A stretch of 64,000 nt of DNA from assembly GCA_013397075.1 (NCBI GenBank), contig VWZS01000654.1:269884-333883 (forward strand). The letters are read 5' to 3'. Shown here piece by piece: positions 11,823 to 25,469 of the stretch (positions are counted from its first letter, which is position 1; every line of letters begins with the position of its first letter). The notes under the pieces are model-generated. The model worked only from the letters and a program-made list of their open reading frames with translations. It did no database searches and was not told the origin of the DNA. The position numbers and the translations under genes were made by a program. The stretch is from Rhabdornis inornatus (lineage: Eukaryota > Chordata > Aves > Passeriformes > Rhabdornithidae).

Positions 11823-11915
11823 ACAACAGCATTTGGGGACACAAGACGCAGCCACCACACTGCGTGAACGAAGTCAAAGGTATAAGCAGTTGTGAGAGAA
11901 GTTTCTACATGCAAG

Positions 11916-14900
11916 AAACATGGAGTCTGTGGAATTCATGATTCACTTATTCCACATTACTTCAATAATTAACTCAGTTAACTGAAATATCACTAAATAT
12001 CACAAGCTACCTGAAAGTATATAGAGAGTCAGAGAAAATAGAAACTATGTTCCTACACAGCAATTAACCCATGGAATTATTTCTTTCAGCTTTGACATAT
12101 CTTTTCTGTGCTGGAAGATCTGGAGAGTATTCAGGACGGGAGTTCGCTCCACTGACTTTTCCTCAGAATAAAAAGTCACTTGTAAGAAAGTTACAAAATC
12201 CTTGTATGTTGTCCCTTTAGCTATAAGTTATACATAATACATAATAAGAGATTTGCAGAGGGTAAAAAAAAAATCTGCTATATCAGACTGATGTAGCAAG
12301 ATTGTGAAACTCTGAGACTCCAGATCTTAACATTAGTTTTCATCCCAACTCTGTAAAATTCTAACATTTTGGTTTTGGTTTTTTTTCCCTGAAATTGGAA
12401 TTCGAATAAATTTGCTTCAAAAGACATTTCAATAAGATAGTTTTAAGCATTTCATAGCCCTATTAATCAAAAATGAGGAAACTGTTCAGCTGTTTCCTTT
12501 CAAATCAGGTTTAATATTAAACTATGTTTTTAGTACCACACAGAGGTACTAAATCTCTCTTCCGATGTTTCCGATATCCTTACTTTTCATCTTTGCTAAT
12601 ACATACAGAGTTGTATTTCTCATGAAATGGTATTGAAGTTGTATTTCTGTCAGCAGGAGTTTTACAGCATGCTCTTGAGAGATATAGAATTTCTGCTGGC
12701 CATATGGAATAAAAGAAAACAACAAAGAAAAATTTGAAAACACCCCAAAACTGCAAGTGATTCACAGTTTTTATAAGGCAGAGTACTGCTAAGAAAATTC
12801 AGTCTTAAAATGTTTGTTCTTCCAAAATTAAATACTTTACACAAGTTAAAAATTAAATGTTATTGGGCTTAACTGACCATCATATGACATTTTGATTTTT
12901 CTTGGACTTTCTTCCTCATTAACAATCTGAATTTGAGAAAATGCAGCTTCTTTTGGGTAAACAAACAAGTGGAAAAAAAATCTGTTTGTGATATTCAATT
13001 CCTAGCTAGTAATCTTGGTAGCATGTTACATCCATTTTGTGTTAACTAGCACAGGCTGGTAGGGAAGTGTATGTGAGTATATAATAATCTAGCTCTATTA
13101 ATAAGCACATAAATTTAAGTAGGAATGCCAAGGAGCAATCTTCATTTCTACAACAAGCTATTATATTATGGAAATGTGTTTTCTAGCTGTTGTGCCTGTC
13201 TAGACTGCTATCAGCAGCTTGTGTTTGTTATGAAAGCCTGCAGCTGGTCCATGCAAAGTTTGCTGTTTTGCAGCCCATCTGCTCAGAAGAGATCTGTAAC
13301 ACTGCCCAGTTTGGAGTAACACTCCCTTATCATTGTAGTTGCAGCTCCTAAATAGAAATCTGAAATAATGATGGTTGTTTTTTTACTTTAGATCCCAGTA
13401 CATTTTCTCCTGTTTGGGCACATGGCTATCTGGCAGGTGAAACCAGAGGCAACTGAGAATCAAGCAAAGCAGGCTGGGGAGTAGCATTCTTTCATTTCTG
13501 TGGCTTATTTGATCCCTGTAGTCTCACCAAACCTGTGATGCTGAATGTTCTTAGGAGATGAGAAGGTGGCAATGAAGATAAGTAAAGTGTGAACAAATGG
13601 ATGTGTTAAACTCAGGAGACAAAAATAGAAGTCGGTGCTTGGAACTACACACACTATACACAGCTAACACGCGTCTTCCTGAGCAAGACCTGAAACTGAT
13701 CTTAATTTTAGGCAAAATTGCAGTAAGCAAGCTCAGCACACTTTTTAGCAATAGTCATTAGTTGTCTCATTAGGAAAAGTTTAAAAAAACCCACATCTAC
13801 ACTGTCCTTAATTTTTACTGATAATAGAATTCTTTTCCATTTTCTACCCACTATTAGATATTGTGAAGGAAAAGTTGCACTGTAGCTCATTTTGATTAAG
13901 TCTTTTCTGATGTAAAAATGTAGCCACTTTCTGAGTGACCAAACTAAGCAAATTGATTTATATTGTTATAGATTTAGCTTGTTGTTTTGGGATCTGAACT
14001 TACCTTTGTTGATACGTACCACTACTGATTTAAAAGTGCAGTATGAAGAATCATTGAATTTATATAACTGCTGTCAGTAATGAAACAATTGTTCTTTTTT
14101 AGGTGCAGGTTCAGTAATGCAGCTCTGCAGTGGACCTCCTGCTCCTACTCAAAGTCCTGCTAACCTGACATGCTGAAGCACTGATAGAGCCAACAGAAAT
14201 GGTGCACTATTGATCAGGAAGAATGGTTAGTGTCCCTTAGCAGCTTATGACAGCTCCTTGCACAGATCATTATCAGCTACTTTGTGTGCCACTGTGGCTT
14301 TTTCCTTGGTTTTCCCTCTTACATGCTTAGCTGTGACTGCTGGCACCTGCTTCTGATTTCTTGTTCCTGTTATAATTTGATTTCTGCTATAAACCTCCCT
14401 TGCTTTTGATCACATTTCTACACAGATTCTTAGCCTGGAAAAAGTCTTAAATTTCTCTGTCTCATGACTGTGAATTCACTTCACCACCTCTGCTTTTAGC
14501 CTTATAACCATCAGGACCGGTCATAAAGGTTTCTAGTATGATGAACCTGATATAAACAGGTTATGGTGTACAATTTTAAATCGGGAGAAGAAACCAGAAC
14601 AATTAAAAAAGAAAAAAAAACAAAGCAAGAGATTTCAATTCCAGAAATATGCTATATACTAGCAATTGAATTATTTTATTCTTGTAATCTCAAAATTCCT
14701 GAAATTTTAAAATGGAAAAAAAAGCCCTCACGAAATATTACTGTGTAGTGGTTGATATAGAATTTAAAGTAAGCTATCGTTAGGCCCTTTCTTAGATTAA
14801 TCCAGTTTGCATGGAAAATATGTGTATTATTCTCTTAAGGATTGTATTTATAGAACAGATGGTCTATCTACACAGCATAGAACCTGACCTGGGTAAACTC

Positions 14901-17900
14901 TGCTTCTCACATATGGTTCTACTAACCATCGGGGTTTTTTTCATGCGTATGTTTTCAAAGTGTCTGAGAAACAGCAAAGGATGAATTGTGACCCACAAGA
15001 ATATTTCTTCTATAGCATGATGCTAAATATGTATTTTATGCCCTAGAGCAAGATAGGAGGTTATGCAAAAATATATGAAAATATGTGTGCAGTGTGAGTA
15101 GCATTTAACCGCATTGGAAAATCAGTGCACCGAGCATGTCTAAGAGCAGAAACATATGGAATAGTTCCTTAGAAAAGAAAAAAGTGGTAGTCAGCAAACC
15201 ATAGTAAAATCAGAAAAGGGAACACAGCTGGCTTTCTTTCTGCTGCTTTGAATTACATGCATTGCAGGAAATAGGAAAAAAAGACACACCCTCATCTCTT
15301 CTAGTAGAGGAACTTTTGCTTTTTCTGGCTTTTGCTACTCTGTAGAAAAGGAATAAAGGAAGGGAAGGCATCTCAAAGATTTTCCTGGGATTTACATGCC
15401 CTACACAGGCAGTATCTGACCTTTAATTTGTCTGGATGTGCATTGATTAGGACTGAATCTCATTAAGACACAATCTACTGGGGGTGGTACAAGAGAAAAT
15501 ATAATATTGATTAAAAAATAAAATAATCCTCCTCTTTCTCTCACCCTCCTGACTGCCTTAGTTCATAATTAGCCTTCTCATCTAGCTTTCCTCCTACATG
15601 TTATGTAGCTGTCAGTCTGACAGGAAGCAAGATCATAAGAATGCAATTAGAAATTTCAAATTAGAAGTCAAGCACAGACATGGGATAAATGAACCTGCAT
15701 CATGCCCAGTATGTCGTTTGACTGAAGTGTGATCGCAGTAATGTGAGTTAAGTATTTTTATTTTGACATAAAAATATGACTGCTGTTATGCTTATGCTAC
15801 AGTTTAGGAATTGCATCAAATTTTTCTTATATAGGATGACCGTGAGAATCAGCTGATATGCATCAGCACAGATAAGGTCATTTTTGTCCTAAAAAGTGAG
15901 ACTGAAAGGGTTATTTCTGTTCACTGTGGGAATACTTTACAGAGAAAGCATTAAAAGGCAAACTTGGCCAAAACTGTCTCTGTGTTAGAGCTGTAGAAAG
16001 AAATTGAATCAGAAAGGATAGCATTTTCCTCTCCCTTCCTTTTCATGATCTTTTAGAAGGATACGGTACAACGATAAAGGTTCAGACAGTAATGAGGCAA
16101 CACCAGGATCTTCCCAAGCCAAATCTAGGCTTTTTAAAAAGTGACTGCAACACCGACAGTGTTTAAATGAGTTTGGATTAGCTTTGCTCAAGTTTTATTT
16201 GAGGCTGGCAGCCTCTGTTTTGGGATTTACGAGATTTTTCAAGTTATGATAATATAACAATTATCATTGTGTTTATTCTGGTTTTAACTTAATTGTGGGC
16301 AAATTTTGTGTGATGGCTCTTTATAGGAAAAAAAACAAAAAAAAACCAAGCAGGAAATTTGGTGTATTAGCAAGGTAATTTTCTTTCTGATGGAAGAATA
16401 TATTTGAGCTGATCTATTAAAAACATCACTGGTTTACTGTTTGGGCTCTTCATAACGATCAGTCACTGAGAAATGAGCACAGAAAGCCACAGCAAGCAAC
16501 TTCAGCTGGTGTGTACCATCACTGAGTTCACTGAAGTGATGCTCTTCTGCTTTCTGCCAAGATCTGGGTAAAGCTCAATGTTCAGTAAGTTTGGTTTCTA
16601 TTGACCATTTAATAGATTGCTGTGTTTCCATGTTCATAACCCAGAGGTTCAAAGGAGTTGTTCAGTGTTATGTGGTCTTCCTAAAAGGTTTTAATCAAAG
16701 CCAACAGCTCACCCTGGTTCATCCCATAAAAGAAACAGCAACCTTTGAGAAAAAGGTACTAGAGAAAAATCAGGAACTAAAATGATGGAGTCTGGGAGAG
16801 GAAATATGAGTTTCAGAGCTTCCACTGGGGCTTACACGTTGCTTGCCACTGTGAAAATAGAAGAAAAACTTCTTCACAAAGAACTTTCAGACATGTACTT
16901 GTTTTGTTGTTTGCTTTTTTTCCCCATCCTCAGTTCTTATACTGTGGGGACTTCTGGTGCCAGGAAAATTTAAACCCAAATAAAATTTTAGTATAGAAAA
17001 GAAATCATGGAAAAGTAAGATCTTACTATTACTTGATTAATACAGTGTGATACATAGATTGAAAAGGAGCAGTAAATTTAAAGATCTTTAGAGGAACACA
17101 ATGAATATTAAATGTATTACTTGGAGTTTCATTTTATGTGCTCTGGTACTAAAAACACCCTGTTCTACCCATATCTTACTGAAATTCTGTTCAGATATTT
17201 GCAGTTTTTACTCTGTTTCAAGCTTGTTTTCAAAAATACTTGAACTGATCTGTGGCATTCTTTCAATTTAAATCAAAGTGGGCATTTCCTCTTTTATGTT
17301 TTCCCCCATCACTGCAGGGATTCTGGTATGTGTTCGGTGTTGCATTTTAAGAGAAGAGCCTTCCCCCTGCGGTTTCTACTCCTATCTTGTACTGCAGGCC
17401 ATTTCTTCAGACCCAGGCATTTAGAAGAGATAATGGCTCTGGATCTGAGGGTGCTACTCCTGGATCTTTTCTGTTCCTTTAGTCAAAATTGCTGTGTCTT
17501 TCTTAAAATTGTGGTAGAGACATCAGCTAGGATCTCCTTTGAGGAGTAGATAATAAAATCCACTGTTAAATTTGCATGAAGAAGTTCCTATAGATCATTC
17601 AATGCTCCACTTAACAATGTTATTAGCATATCATTAGCAGAGAATTTTTATCTTTGAGGTTCGTGTATAACTTTCTTTATAGAAAATAACAAAGCATAAA
17701 AAAAACCTTGTCATTTCTTTTCCTCCTACTCTCACTTAGATCTAGAAAAACTGGAACACCAACTTTAGCAGGTATGAACAGAGCACAGAACATAACGTTG
17801 CAAGTACTTTCTGGGAAAGTCCAATAGAAAAATAAGCACCTGTAAGATCTGAGAAAAGAAAAATGTAGAAAATGTAGGTGAATGTGTTTTTAGTGCTGGG

Positions 17901-18300
17901 GAGCTAATCAACAAAATAGTTATTTGGTTTCTGTGCAAAGAGTGACACAAATACTAAAAAAATATGGAAAAAAGTCAACTTCTGTATGTTGTAGTTTGAT
18001 GTTGAGGGTAAGAGTTAAAAAAAGTAGAAATTCCATTTCTCTCAAGGAGAATAAGCATTAAATTTAGTAAGCAGAAACATTGCCCTAAGGAGAGACTGAA
18101 ACTCCAAGATGAGTTACAAATCAAACACAAACCAATGCCTTATGCTTGATATTTTTTTAAGCAGAAGCTGAAAAAAAGAACCCCAACATCAAAGAAAGGA
18201 GAAAAATGCTGATCTTAACACACAAGTTTAATTATTCTTGAATACTATATTCACAATTTACAGGACCTGTCAAAACAGGAAAGTCCTCCCTCTCTCCTTA
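11916..18300. other. Long gene-free stretch
   Basis: More than 6 kb of AT-rich sequence without a supportable gene or identifiable repeat. Open frames of 60-73 codons occur at a density expected by chance. The 17328-17549 frame (73 codons, plus) lies in a slightly GC-richer patch but has no recognised domain. Very old repeats, no longer recognisable by eye, may be present. Confidence 0.5.
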
Positions 18301-18306
18301 ATCTTG

Positions 18307-18341
18307 TTTTTGTTTGTTTGTTTGTTTGTTTGTTTGTTTTT
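18307..18341 (+). repeat. TTTG tetranucleotide microsatellite
   Basis: About eight uninterrupted TTTG units flanked by short T runs. Length polymorphism is likely for a pure tetranucleotide run of this size. Confidence 0.95.
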
Positions 18342-18889
18342 ATGAGATGTTTAAAAGTTTTACACAGAGTTCATATTTATTGTATGCAATAATTTTGAAT
18401 CAAGCATGTTTCCATATTCTGAAATGCTGATGGGCTTGAACCCGTGGTCACCTTTTACCAGAAAGGGTAAGATACACCATATGAGATTTTGATCACTAAA
18501 TTATTCAAGAAAGTGTGTGTGCTAGTCAAATAATTTGATCTCTGGTTCAGTCTACTGTTTTAAATATAAACATACATATATTTATCCATAGATATATATG
18601 AATGAGAATGTGAATTTGGTATTTCTGGCACTAGGTTGGTTTTATGTAGGACACCTCCTTACAGACTTAATTACCATCTCTAGTAATTTGCCAGCTTTTC
18701 AAACTTTTTAATTTAAAATTTTTAGGTGCCAGCATCCTTGGTGGCTGATGTAGATTTACCACTGTCTGAAATACCAATAGCAGCAGCTCCTACTTTTTCA
18801 GAACTGGTATTCTGCATCTCTGTGTTTCCTTGGACATACCATCTTTTTCAGACCAACAGTATTTTTTGACTGCATTTCAGTATTTTCAT
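18342..18889. other. Gene-free stretch
   Basis: AT-rich sequence with nothing recognisable. It includes a short TATA/CATA-rich patch at about 18560-18600. Confidence 0.5.
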
Positions 18890-19490
18890 CTTTGACTCTT
18901 CACCTTATTATGTGGAGTGCCAACATCCAGAGAATACAGTGAACAGGGATGGCAAGGTGGGACCAGAAGAGAAGGCCTGATGCCCAGAGGCTGTGTGTGG
19001 TACTGCCATGGCTGGTGAGAGGAGTGGGACACAGCAGGGACAAATTTGCAGGGCCAATTTGAAGGAGAGCTCCTGACACATCCTCCCAGTCTCCAATGCC
19101 TGGTGCAACTCCCAGAGGCTGGGACATAAGCCACCTTCCCCGTGGGAGAGACACTGGTTGAAACACCAAGTCAGCAGCTGGAGCTGGTGAGCAAACTGCA
19201 CACCATCAAGAAGGGATGGGCATGGAATTGATGGATCCTTTGGCAGAACCTGAACCCCATATTGTATGGAAGGAGCGACAGGTAGAAGCTGGCCCTGAAC
19301 CAGTAGAGGATACAGGATGCCAGGAAGCAGAAAGCCAGAAGCTTGAAAGTTTGGTGACAGAAGTAAAAGATCTTTTCCCACTTTGCAGCTATGCATTGAC
19401 AGAGTAGATTTAAAGCCCTGACAAAAGAGAAGGAAGAAAAAGTTTTTTTCACAGCACAGTGGGGAGACGTCTGAGCTCCGACCTAGATTT
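18890..19490 (+). pseudogene. Decayed coding-like island, probably a retroelement ORF fragment
   Basis: A GC-enriched block that stands out from its AT-rich flanks. On the plus strand two short stretches read like real, hydrophilic protein. One at about 19130-19200 includes QQLELVSKLHTI, which could be coiled-coil. The other is an acidic, Glu/Pro-rich stretch at 19216-19407 (MELMDP...EPVED...VTEVKDLF). They are in different frames, with a one-base shift between about 19200 and 19216. A TAA stop lies just upstream at 19127. The pattern is that of an inactivated gene. The first stretch faintly recalls the coiled-coil part of CR1 ORF1, but I am not sure, and a gag-like or host-gene retrocopy origin is possible. 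On the opposite strand a 216-codon frame (18908-19558) is the longest in the window. Its composition (Leu, Ser, Pro, Cys-rich) looks like the shadow of the plus-strand coding sequence, not a protein. Confidence 0.4.
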
Positions 19491-19559
19491 GGACCAGATA
19501 TTTTGAAAAATTGTCTTCCAACATAAACTGTTCTAATTGTTCTATTGATTCTAATCAAA

Positions 19560-21690
19560 GATTCTATGACACCAGTATATTTGAAATTTTCAAACTGCCG
19601 TCACAGATCAATATCCAGGACAATCTGAAGGTAGTGTATCCTACAAGCTGGATTTGGCTGACTGCAGCAGTGTCAACATTCCTGCAAACTCTGGAATTGG
19701 TGTTTTCATACTGTATTACCAACTTTTCTTCCAGAAGTTTTCACTTGACTTCATCCACAGAGCTAAATATTCCAATCTCATTTTCTGATGTTGCAGGACA
19801 CATTTCATCACTCCAACCATTATATTATATCCTGCTCTCATTTTATGTTTAAGAACTATAAACTTTTTCTGTCATTATACTACTGTGAGGTTGGAGCAAT
19901 AAAAATGTTGCTTCTAATTTTTATTATAAATGCTTCTTTTTATAGTGCTAGTAGTTCTTTGCAAACAGTGTTCTGGATCTTCTTTCACTGTGTGCCTTAA
20001 AACTAGTTAAATTATTGGAATTATCTGCAGATCTTAAATATCATGGCCTTGATGGTCTTAAATATCATGGCCTCAGCCACCTATGTTCATTCAGACTCCA
20101 TGAGGATCATCTTCTAATAAGAAGGAAGCAATTCACCTTTTGTTTCACTTGTGGAATAGTCTAGTTTTGGAATGTTTTAAAGCAATCTGAATACATTAAA
20201 GAGTAACTATGTCCCCATAATAAAAAATGGGTTTCTGTTTTTTGCCATACCCCAGATTCCTTGAGAATTCCTCCATAGGAGGTATAGTAGCTTTTGTCTT
20301 TTCCCATCTGAAGTTATCCATCACATATCCCCAGAGAACTTCTTTGTATTACCAGAAAATGAGAAGGAAAATAAAGACATCTGGTTTATAGGATCTGGGG
20401 TTTGCCAGTTGGCCAATGAATCATCTGTTCTGGGAATGGTATCAATCCATCTTGTTTGATATTCTAACAGTTTATACCTGTTCAAATCCAGTCTATAGAG
20501 AATTTAATCCTCATTTAATATGACAAAAATTCAGAATATATGTGGAAACAATCAACTACTTTAATGAACTAAAGCTTCTAATTTGACTTTATTATTCCTG
20601 TTTACTTTATTTATCTATTTGCTATAATATAAATATTTTGCAACTACCAAAATATACATTCAGAATTCTATGAATACTTTTTGGTTTGTTTGGTTTTTTG
20701 TTTTTTTTTTTTCTTGGAGGGGGGTGAACTGCATATAAATGAGCAACAAATAGAAATGAACAAGAAAGTTGCAATGAGTGAAATATTTTTTTTTATTTTG
20801 AACTTTCTGTTAAAGTGATACATTTACACAAAACATTTTTATTTCTCATAACCTGTATTTTAAAACTGAATACTATTCAACTGTAGAATTTCAATCAACT
20901 GAAGTAGTAAAATTTTTAAGGTGTAAACATTTTAGTTAACTTTTTACTAAAAATCAAAATATTTAGGGACAATTTTTGCCTGAAATAGACATTTCATGTA
21001 CTTTCAATGGATACATATCCCTGCTACTGAAATCAGCCCATTTGTATTTTAATCAACATATTTGCAAGGAAATAAATAGATTTTCATTTAAAGCAGCATA
21101 TTTTTGGTAATTCCAATATTTTTTATCCAGTCCCAATTATTTTTCGAAACCAATGCACTCAATTTTTATCAAGATTCTTTTTATCATGTTATTAATTTCC
21201 CAGTCCAATATGTTCAACTAAACTAGTAGATATCATATGTAGAAATAAATAATTTCACATCAAAAACACTGAAAGTTAATATAAATTTAGTAAAATCCTT
21301 TTAGCAAAATATTTAAGTTTAAAAAGTCCCCTAAAGTTTTATGTCTTAGACTTACATCCTTTTCAGAAGACCTTAAGACATTTTAATTAATCCATATTTA
21401 CTTATTGTAATAGTCATATTTATAGTGCTCAAAAACATGCACTGAAGAGTGGAATGGGAAAGAAGTAACATATTTAATTACAAAAAAAAACAAAACAAAG
21501 GGAAAAGAGATTATTTAGTATTTGTTCCCTTTTAATTGTAGAATTGTTAGATATCTTGAAATTGGCCATTAAAATAAGCAGGTAATAAGCATCATTTAGC
21601 TCACACTGAGGGAGAGGAAGGAGTTTTCCAAGCAGCTACTTGGCTACTGCTGGCAATAGTCTGAGTGTGTTTTTTCCTAAATCCCAGACT
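19560..21690. other. Gene-free stretch
   Basis: Very AT-rich, especially 20580-21500. The plus-strand frame at 19511-19852 (113 codons) has no recognised domain. A T-run lies at about 20695-20713. One small tandem duplication is listed separately. Confidence 0.55.
20032..20073 (+). repeat. 24-bp period tandem duplication
   Basis: TCTTAAATATCATGGCCT occurs at 20032-20049 and again, identically, at 20056-20073. The 24-bp period and lack of divergence in 18 bases indicate a fairly recent local duplication. Confidence 0.92.
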
Positions 21691-21699
21691 TATGATACA

Positions 21700-22085
21700 A
21701 GATAAATCAGGTCCAAAGGGCCTCCAGTCTGGCTGCAGTCTGGCTTCTTGCTCAGTACTGGGTCTCCCATGAGATCTGATGAGGTTTTACTGGGCTTTGT
21801 TTTTAAATACCTGCAAGAACAAAGATTCCACTACTTGTCTGGTCAACCTGTGCTGCTGCTCAGCTTTCCTCATGGGGAAAAGGTTCTCCTTACAGGCTCA
21901 GTGTGTCTCTCACACTTCTGTTTATGTCCATGGTCTCTTATCCTCCTGGTCTGCACAGCTGAAAAGAGCCCAGCTTCATCTTTTTGATGATCAGCGATGT
22001 TTGCTTAGGCACTATTATGTGTATCCTGAGGTATCACTGCTCCAGGCTGAAAAATTCTGGTTCCTCCAAGCTCTCCTCACAGGGT
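21700..22085 (-). mobile_element. CR1 LINE fragment, minus orientation
   Basis: Read on the plus strand, the phrases run in the order of reverse-complemented CR1. A 'tcccatgagatctgatgagg' segment is followed by 'caagaacaaagattccac' and 'caacctgtgctgctgctcag'. Then come 'tgtccatggtctcttatcct', a 'ctgaaaagagcccagct' segment, and finally 'ctccaggctgaa' with 'ctctcctcacagg' near 22080. It is about 390 bases. I do not see the terminal octamer repeat at the left (3') end, so the 3' terminus is missing or comes from a divergent CR1 subfamily. Frames at 21748-21987 and 21779-22087 are antisense to the element and not genes. Confidence 0.82.
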
Positions 22086-25000
22086 AAGTGATCCAGACCT
22101 CTAATTTTGGCTTGATTCTCTGCTCTCACTCTCCTAGCTAAGCCTGCAAGAAACTCACCCACTTTCCATATTGCACAGATTCAGATGCAAAGCCGGAACA
22201 CTGAATATATGTGGCTTCTATAAGCAATAGTTTAAACCTGTCAAAATTATATCAAGAGCTTTCTGGGCAAGAGATGAGGAAGATTTAGGGGGAAAAAAAG
22301 TAATTTATTTAAAGTCTGAAGGATTTAGATAAATAAAAGCAGTACTTAAACACTACTCATTCAGCGCATTTACTCAGGTTTTCTGATTGACATACTGGCT
22401 GACATTTGACCATACAAGGATAATTCATTGTTAACGTATTTTTTTAATCTCTCTGCTTGTTTTTACATGGCTGAAATATTTGTCTTTCTTCACCTTTAAT
22501 AGGATCACCCGTTCTTCCTTCCTCTTTCTGACCTCCTCCTCTGTTGTCTTCAATGTGTTCTCCTATTTCACTTCGCACAATGGCCCAACAGGATCCTGCT
22601 GTCTTCCCTTCCTGCTGAAAATCCCGTATCTACTCTGACAATATTTCTTAATCTTCAGATTTTTGACAATCCTGCTCCAGCCAGTCTCACACTGCATTCT
22701 CTGCAACACCTCTTTTGTAGTTATATTTGTCACAGTGGGTATAAAATTTTGCTTTTATTTTTTCCAGTGAAATTTTTGATACATGTTTATTTTGTTCTGT
22801 TGTATTTAGCTGAAGACCAGGAAGGTAATATAAAATCAACCTCTACTCCTTTGCAAACCTTTGCAACACTATTACTAGTATCACTATTGCTAAACTAAGG
22901 AAATGCCATTGTGTGACTTCCTATCTGTGTTTTAAATTTTATAGATGTATATTTTACATTCAAGTATTGCAATCTTTCTATGTCTTTGATGTTTTTATCC
23001 CAAAAATTATCTGTCCTTAGTCCTTATAATTTATAGTTTTCTTATCTTTGTCCTGTAAACAGTTGAAGTAGTTGGTTGGTGTAGGCTCCTTATCTACTTC
23101 TATTCTATTCTATTCTATTCTATTCTATTCCTATTTCTATTCACACTTTTTAACTACCTTCTTCAAAATGTGAAAATAAAATATATATTCATATTTCTGA
23201 TCATTTATCTGCTGGTCATAACTGTCTTTCCAAGATGTTCTTGTATTGTTCTCTTGTACCTCTGGATTTTAAATTTATATGTCAATAGTAGGCTGTCAAT
23301 GTAATTACATCCCTGAAGCGCAGTCCGAAAAATTAGTAGAGATATTAAAGTGAGATTTATCTTACAGTGATATCTCAAAGTGGAAGAGATTATACAATTA
23401 CTTAATATCTGCAGATATTTAAAATATTTTCACATTAGTCTGATTTTCTTAACCAATGCACCAAGTGGTGATTCAAATATAACTTTCCATGTTTTTCTGA
23501 CATTTCCCTTTATAGATATTATAATTTCAGTGGTGATGAACAGTATTTTAAGCATCTTTGGCTACAGTGAAGACATTATTCTTGGCAATTATCATCTACA
23601 TCTTGATCCTGCAAGCACTTCAGCATGGCAGCAGCTCACCCCGAGTGGTCTGACTTTCATTCACACAAGCTGTTCATGAGTGAGATTTCTGGTTTTCAGA
23701 GCCAGAAAGAAATTCTATCACCACCTGACCTCTTGCTTTATAAAGGCTGAAGAACTTGTCCAAAGACATTTGTATCAAGCAGATGCTTTTGCTAGAGGTG
23801 AGGAGGCTTGGAATGGTAGGTACCAATGCAGCTCACAGGCCTGCACTGCATGTGTTACAAAGTAAAATTCTCCAGAATAGCTGTAGTGAGGACATTAGAT
23901 AATTATCACAGTCAGTTTTATACTAGCAGCAATAGCTGCTACTAGTGAAAGACGCTGCTTGCTTCTGAAGCCAGTCTTGAATTACTTATGTGAGGCAAAC
24001 TCTGAGAAAACACAGTACACAGGAAAAAATGTGCTTTATTTTACTTAGGTAAGTTTCAGTTTCCAGCCATTAGTTTCTGTTAGTTTTTTGGGTTTTGTTG
24101 GTTGAGGGGGGTTTTTTTGGTAGATAGCAGTCCTCTTTTAGCACAATTTTGTGACATTTAGCATACCCAGATTTGTAATTAAATTCCTCAGTACACTTCC
24201 TGCTGTCATTCTTATTTTTAAAATATTTTTTAAATTAGACTGATGCTGTCATAAACTGCAGAATTAATTCACTGATATTACAGGATGGCCTTTCCTTATA
24301 TAGAGGAGATCAAGAGTGACTCTTTGGAAAAAAAAAAAAAAGCACCTTATATTTTCAGGACAACAAAGTAACTAATTTATGATCAACTATTTCAAAGTTT
24401 AAGTAACCTAAGAAATAAAACTAAAATGTAACACATATTGAATTCCTTTCAGCATGCTTTTTTACAGCTAAACTTCATAGATAGAACTTTATGTCTCCTT
24501 TCAGAAATAACTGCATTTCTCTACAAATAAAACTATTTTAATAAACAACTCAACTCAAGAAAGAGTTGAGTATCTTTCTTGTAAACTGAGAAAGATATCA
24601 GTTAATCAGATGTGAGTATACTGTCAACAGTCATGAGAGAGAGATTAGTTATCTATAACAAAATTTACAAAGCCCAATATTTCTAATTCATCACAATTGC
24701 TAAAAGCTTTTTTAACCCATGAAAATGTAGGGATGTAAGATTTATGCTCACAGGTGTGCCAGATGCATATAGTTCTGTCTGAACATTTTACAGGCGCTTA
24801 TCTGTGGTTGTAAGACATACGTCAAAAGGACTGGCATGTAAAAAATGCCATTTTTCGCCTCCAATTTCTATTTGAAAATTCATGATAAATGTCAGTAGTG
24901 CTACAGCCTAGAGTCACACAGCTTTAATATTTCAGATCATGACCATGAATACATACTCGTGAGGAAAGAAAAGAGGAAGAAAAAATAGAAGGTTGCATTT

Positions 25001-25469
25001 ATAATTCCTTCAGTGCAAGCTAAAATTTTAGAAATAAAAACCTGTCTTCTGTAAAATGCCATTAAAATGTACAGATATAGAGTGTAAAATGGAAAGAGAA
25101 AAATACAATCAAGTGGGACTTCACCAGAATGAGAAGGAAGAATTTAATAACAAGGTTTTTATCACACTTGCTCAGAGATTTTCTCCCTCTTTTGTTTTCG
25201 GTTCCATTCATGAAAACCTGTGACTGAAAATGTATAATGAAGGTTAACATTGACATAATCCATGACAGCAGTGCAATTTTCAATAGTGAAGGGAATTGTG
25301 TTCACTGGGGAATGAGAGAAAATTGAGAAAACTGACTAAGTTTAACTAGAAATATTTTCACTAAATGGCAAGGATTCTCAAATTACTTGCATTTGATCAC
25401 TAACATCTTTTCTTTGAAACAGACATCCCCGGCCCAGGAGAAGTATAATAATCACTGGTAATCTGTAAA
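22086..25469. other. Gene-free stretch
   Basis: No supportable gene. Frames of 99 (23380-23679) and 61 codons (23680-23865) are unremarkable. A pyrimidine-rich patch spans about 22440-22720. A small hairpin lies at 24548-24571 (9-bp arms ACTCAACTC and GAGTTGAGT, 6-base loop). Poly-A lies at about 24328-24341. Confidence 0.55.
23101..23130 (+). repeat. TATTC pentanucleotide microsatellite
   Basis: Six perfect TATTC units, followed by degenerate copies to about 23142. Confidence 0.95.

Larger units (their letters stand above)
11630..11915. other. CpG-bearing, repeat-containing island
   Basis: This block is richer in G+C than its flanks and keeps several CpGs (GCGCGACGG at about 11636, then near 11784, 11847 and 11863-11870), which is unusual in this window. 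It contains two tandem repeats, listed separately, and a TATAAG at 11881. On the minus strand it is open for 93 codons (11633-11914), but the predicted protein has no recognisable domain. Retained CpGs suggest a younger insertion or a locally unmethylated segment. I see no terminal repeats proving a mobile element. Confidence 0.45.

Noticed and set aside
18908..19558. 216-codon minus-strand open frame as a gene
   Set aside because: No recognised domain or conserved-looking motif. It lies opposite plus-strand stretches that look more protein-like, in GC-richer DNA where long antisense frames are expected.
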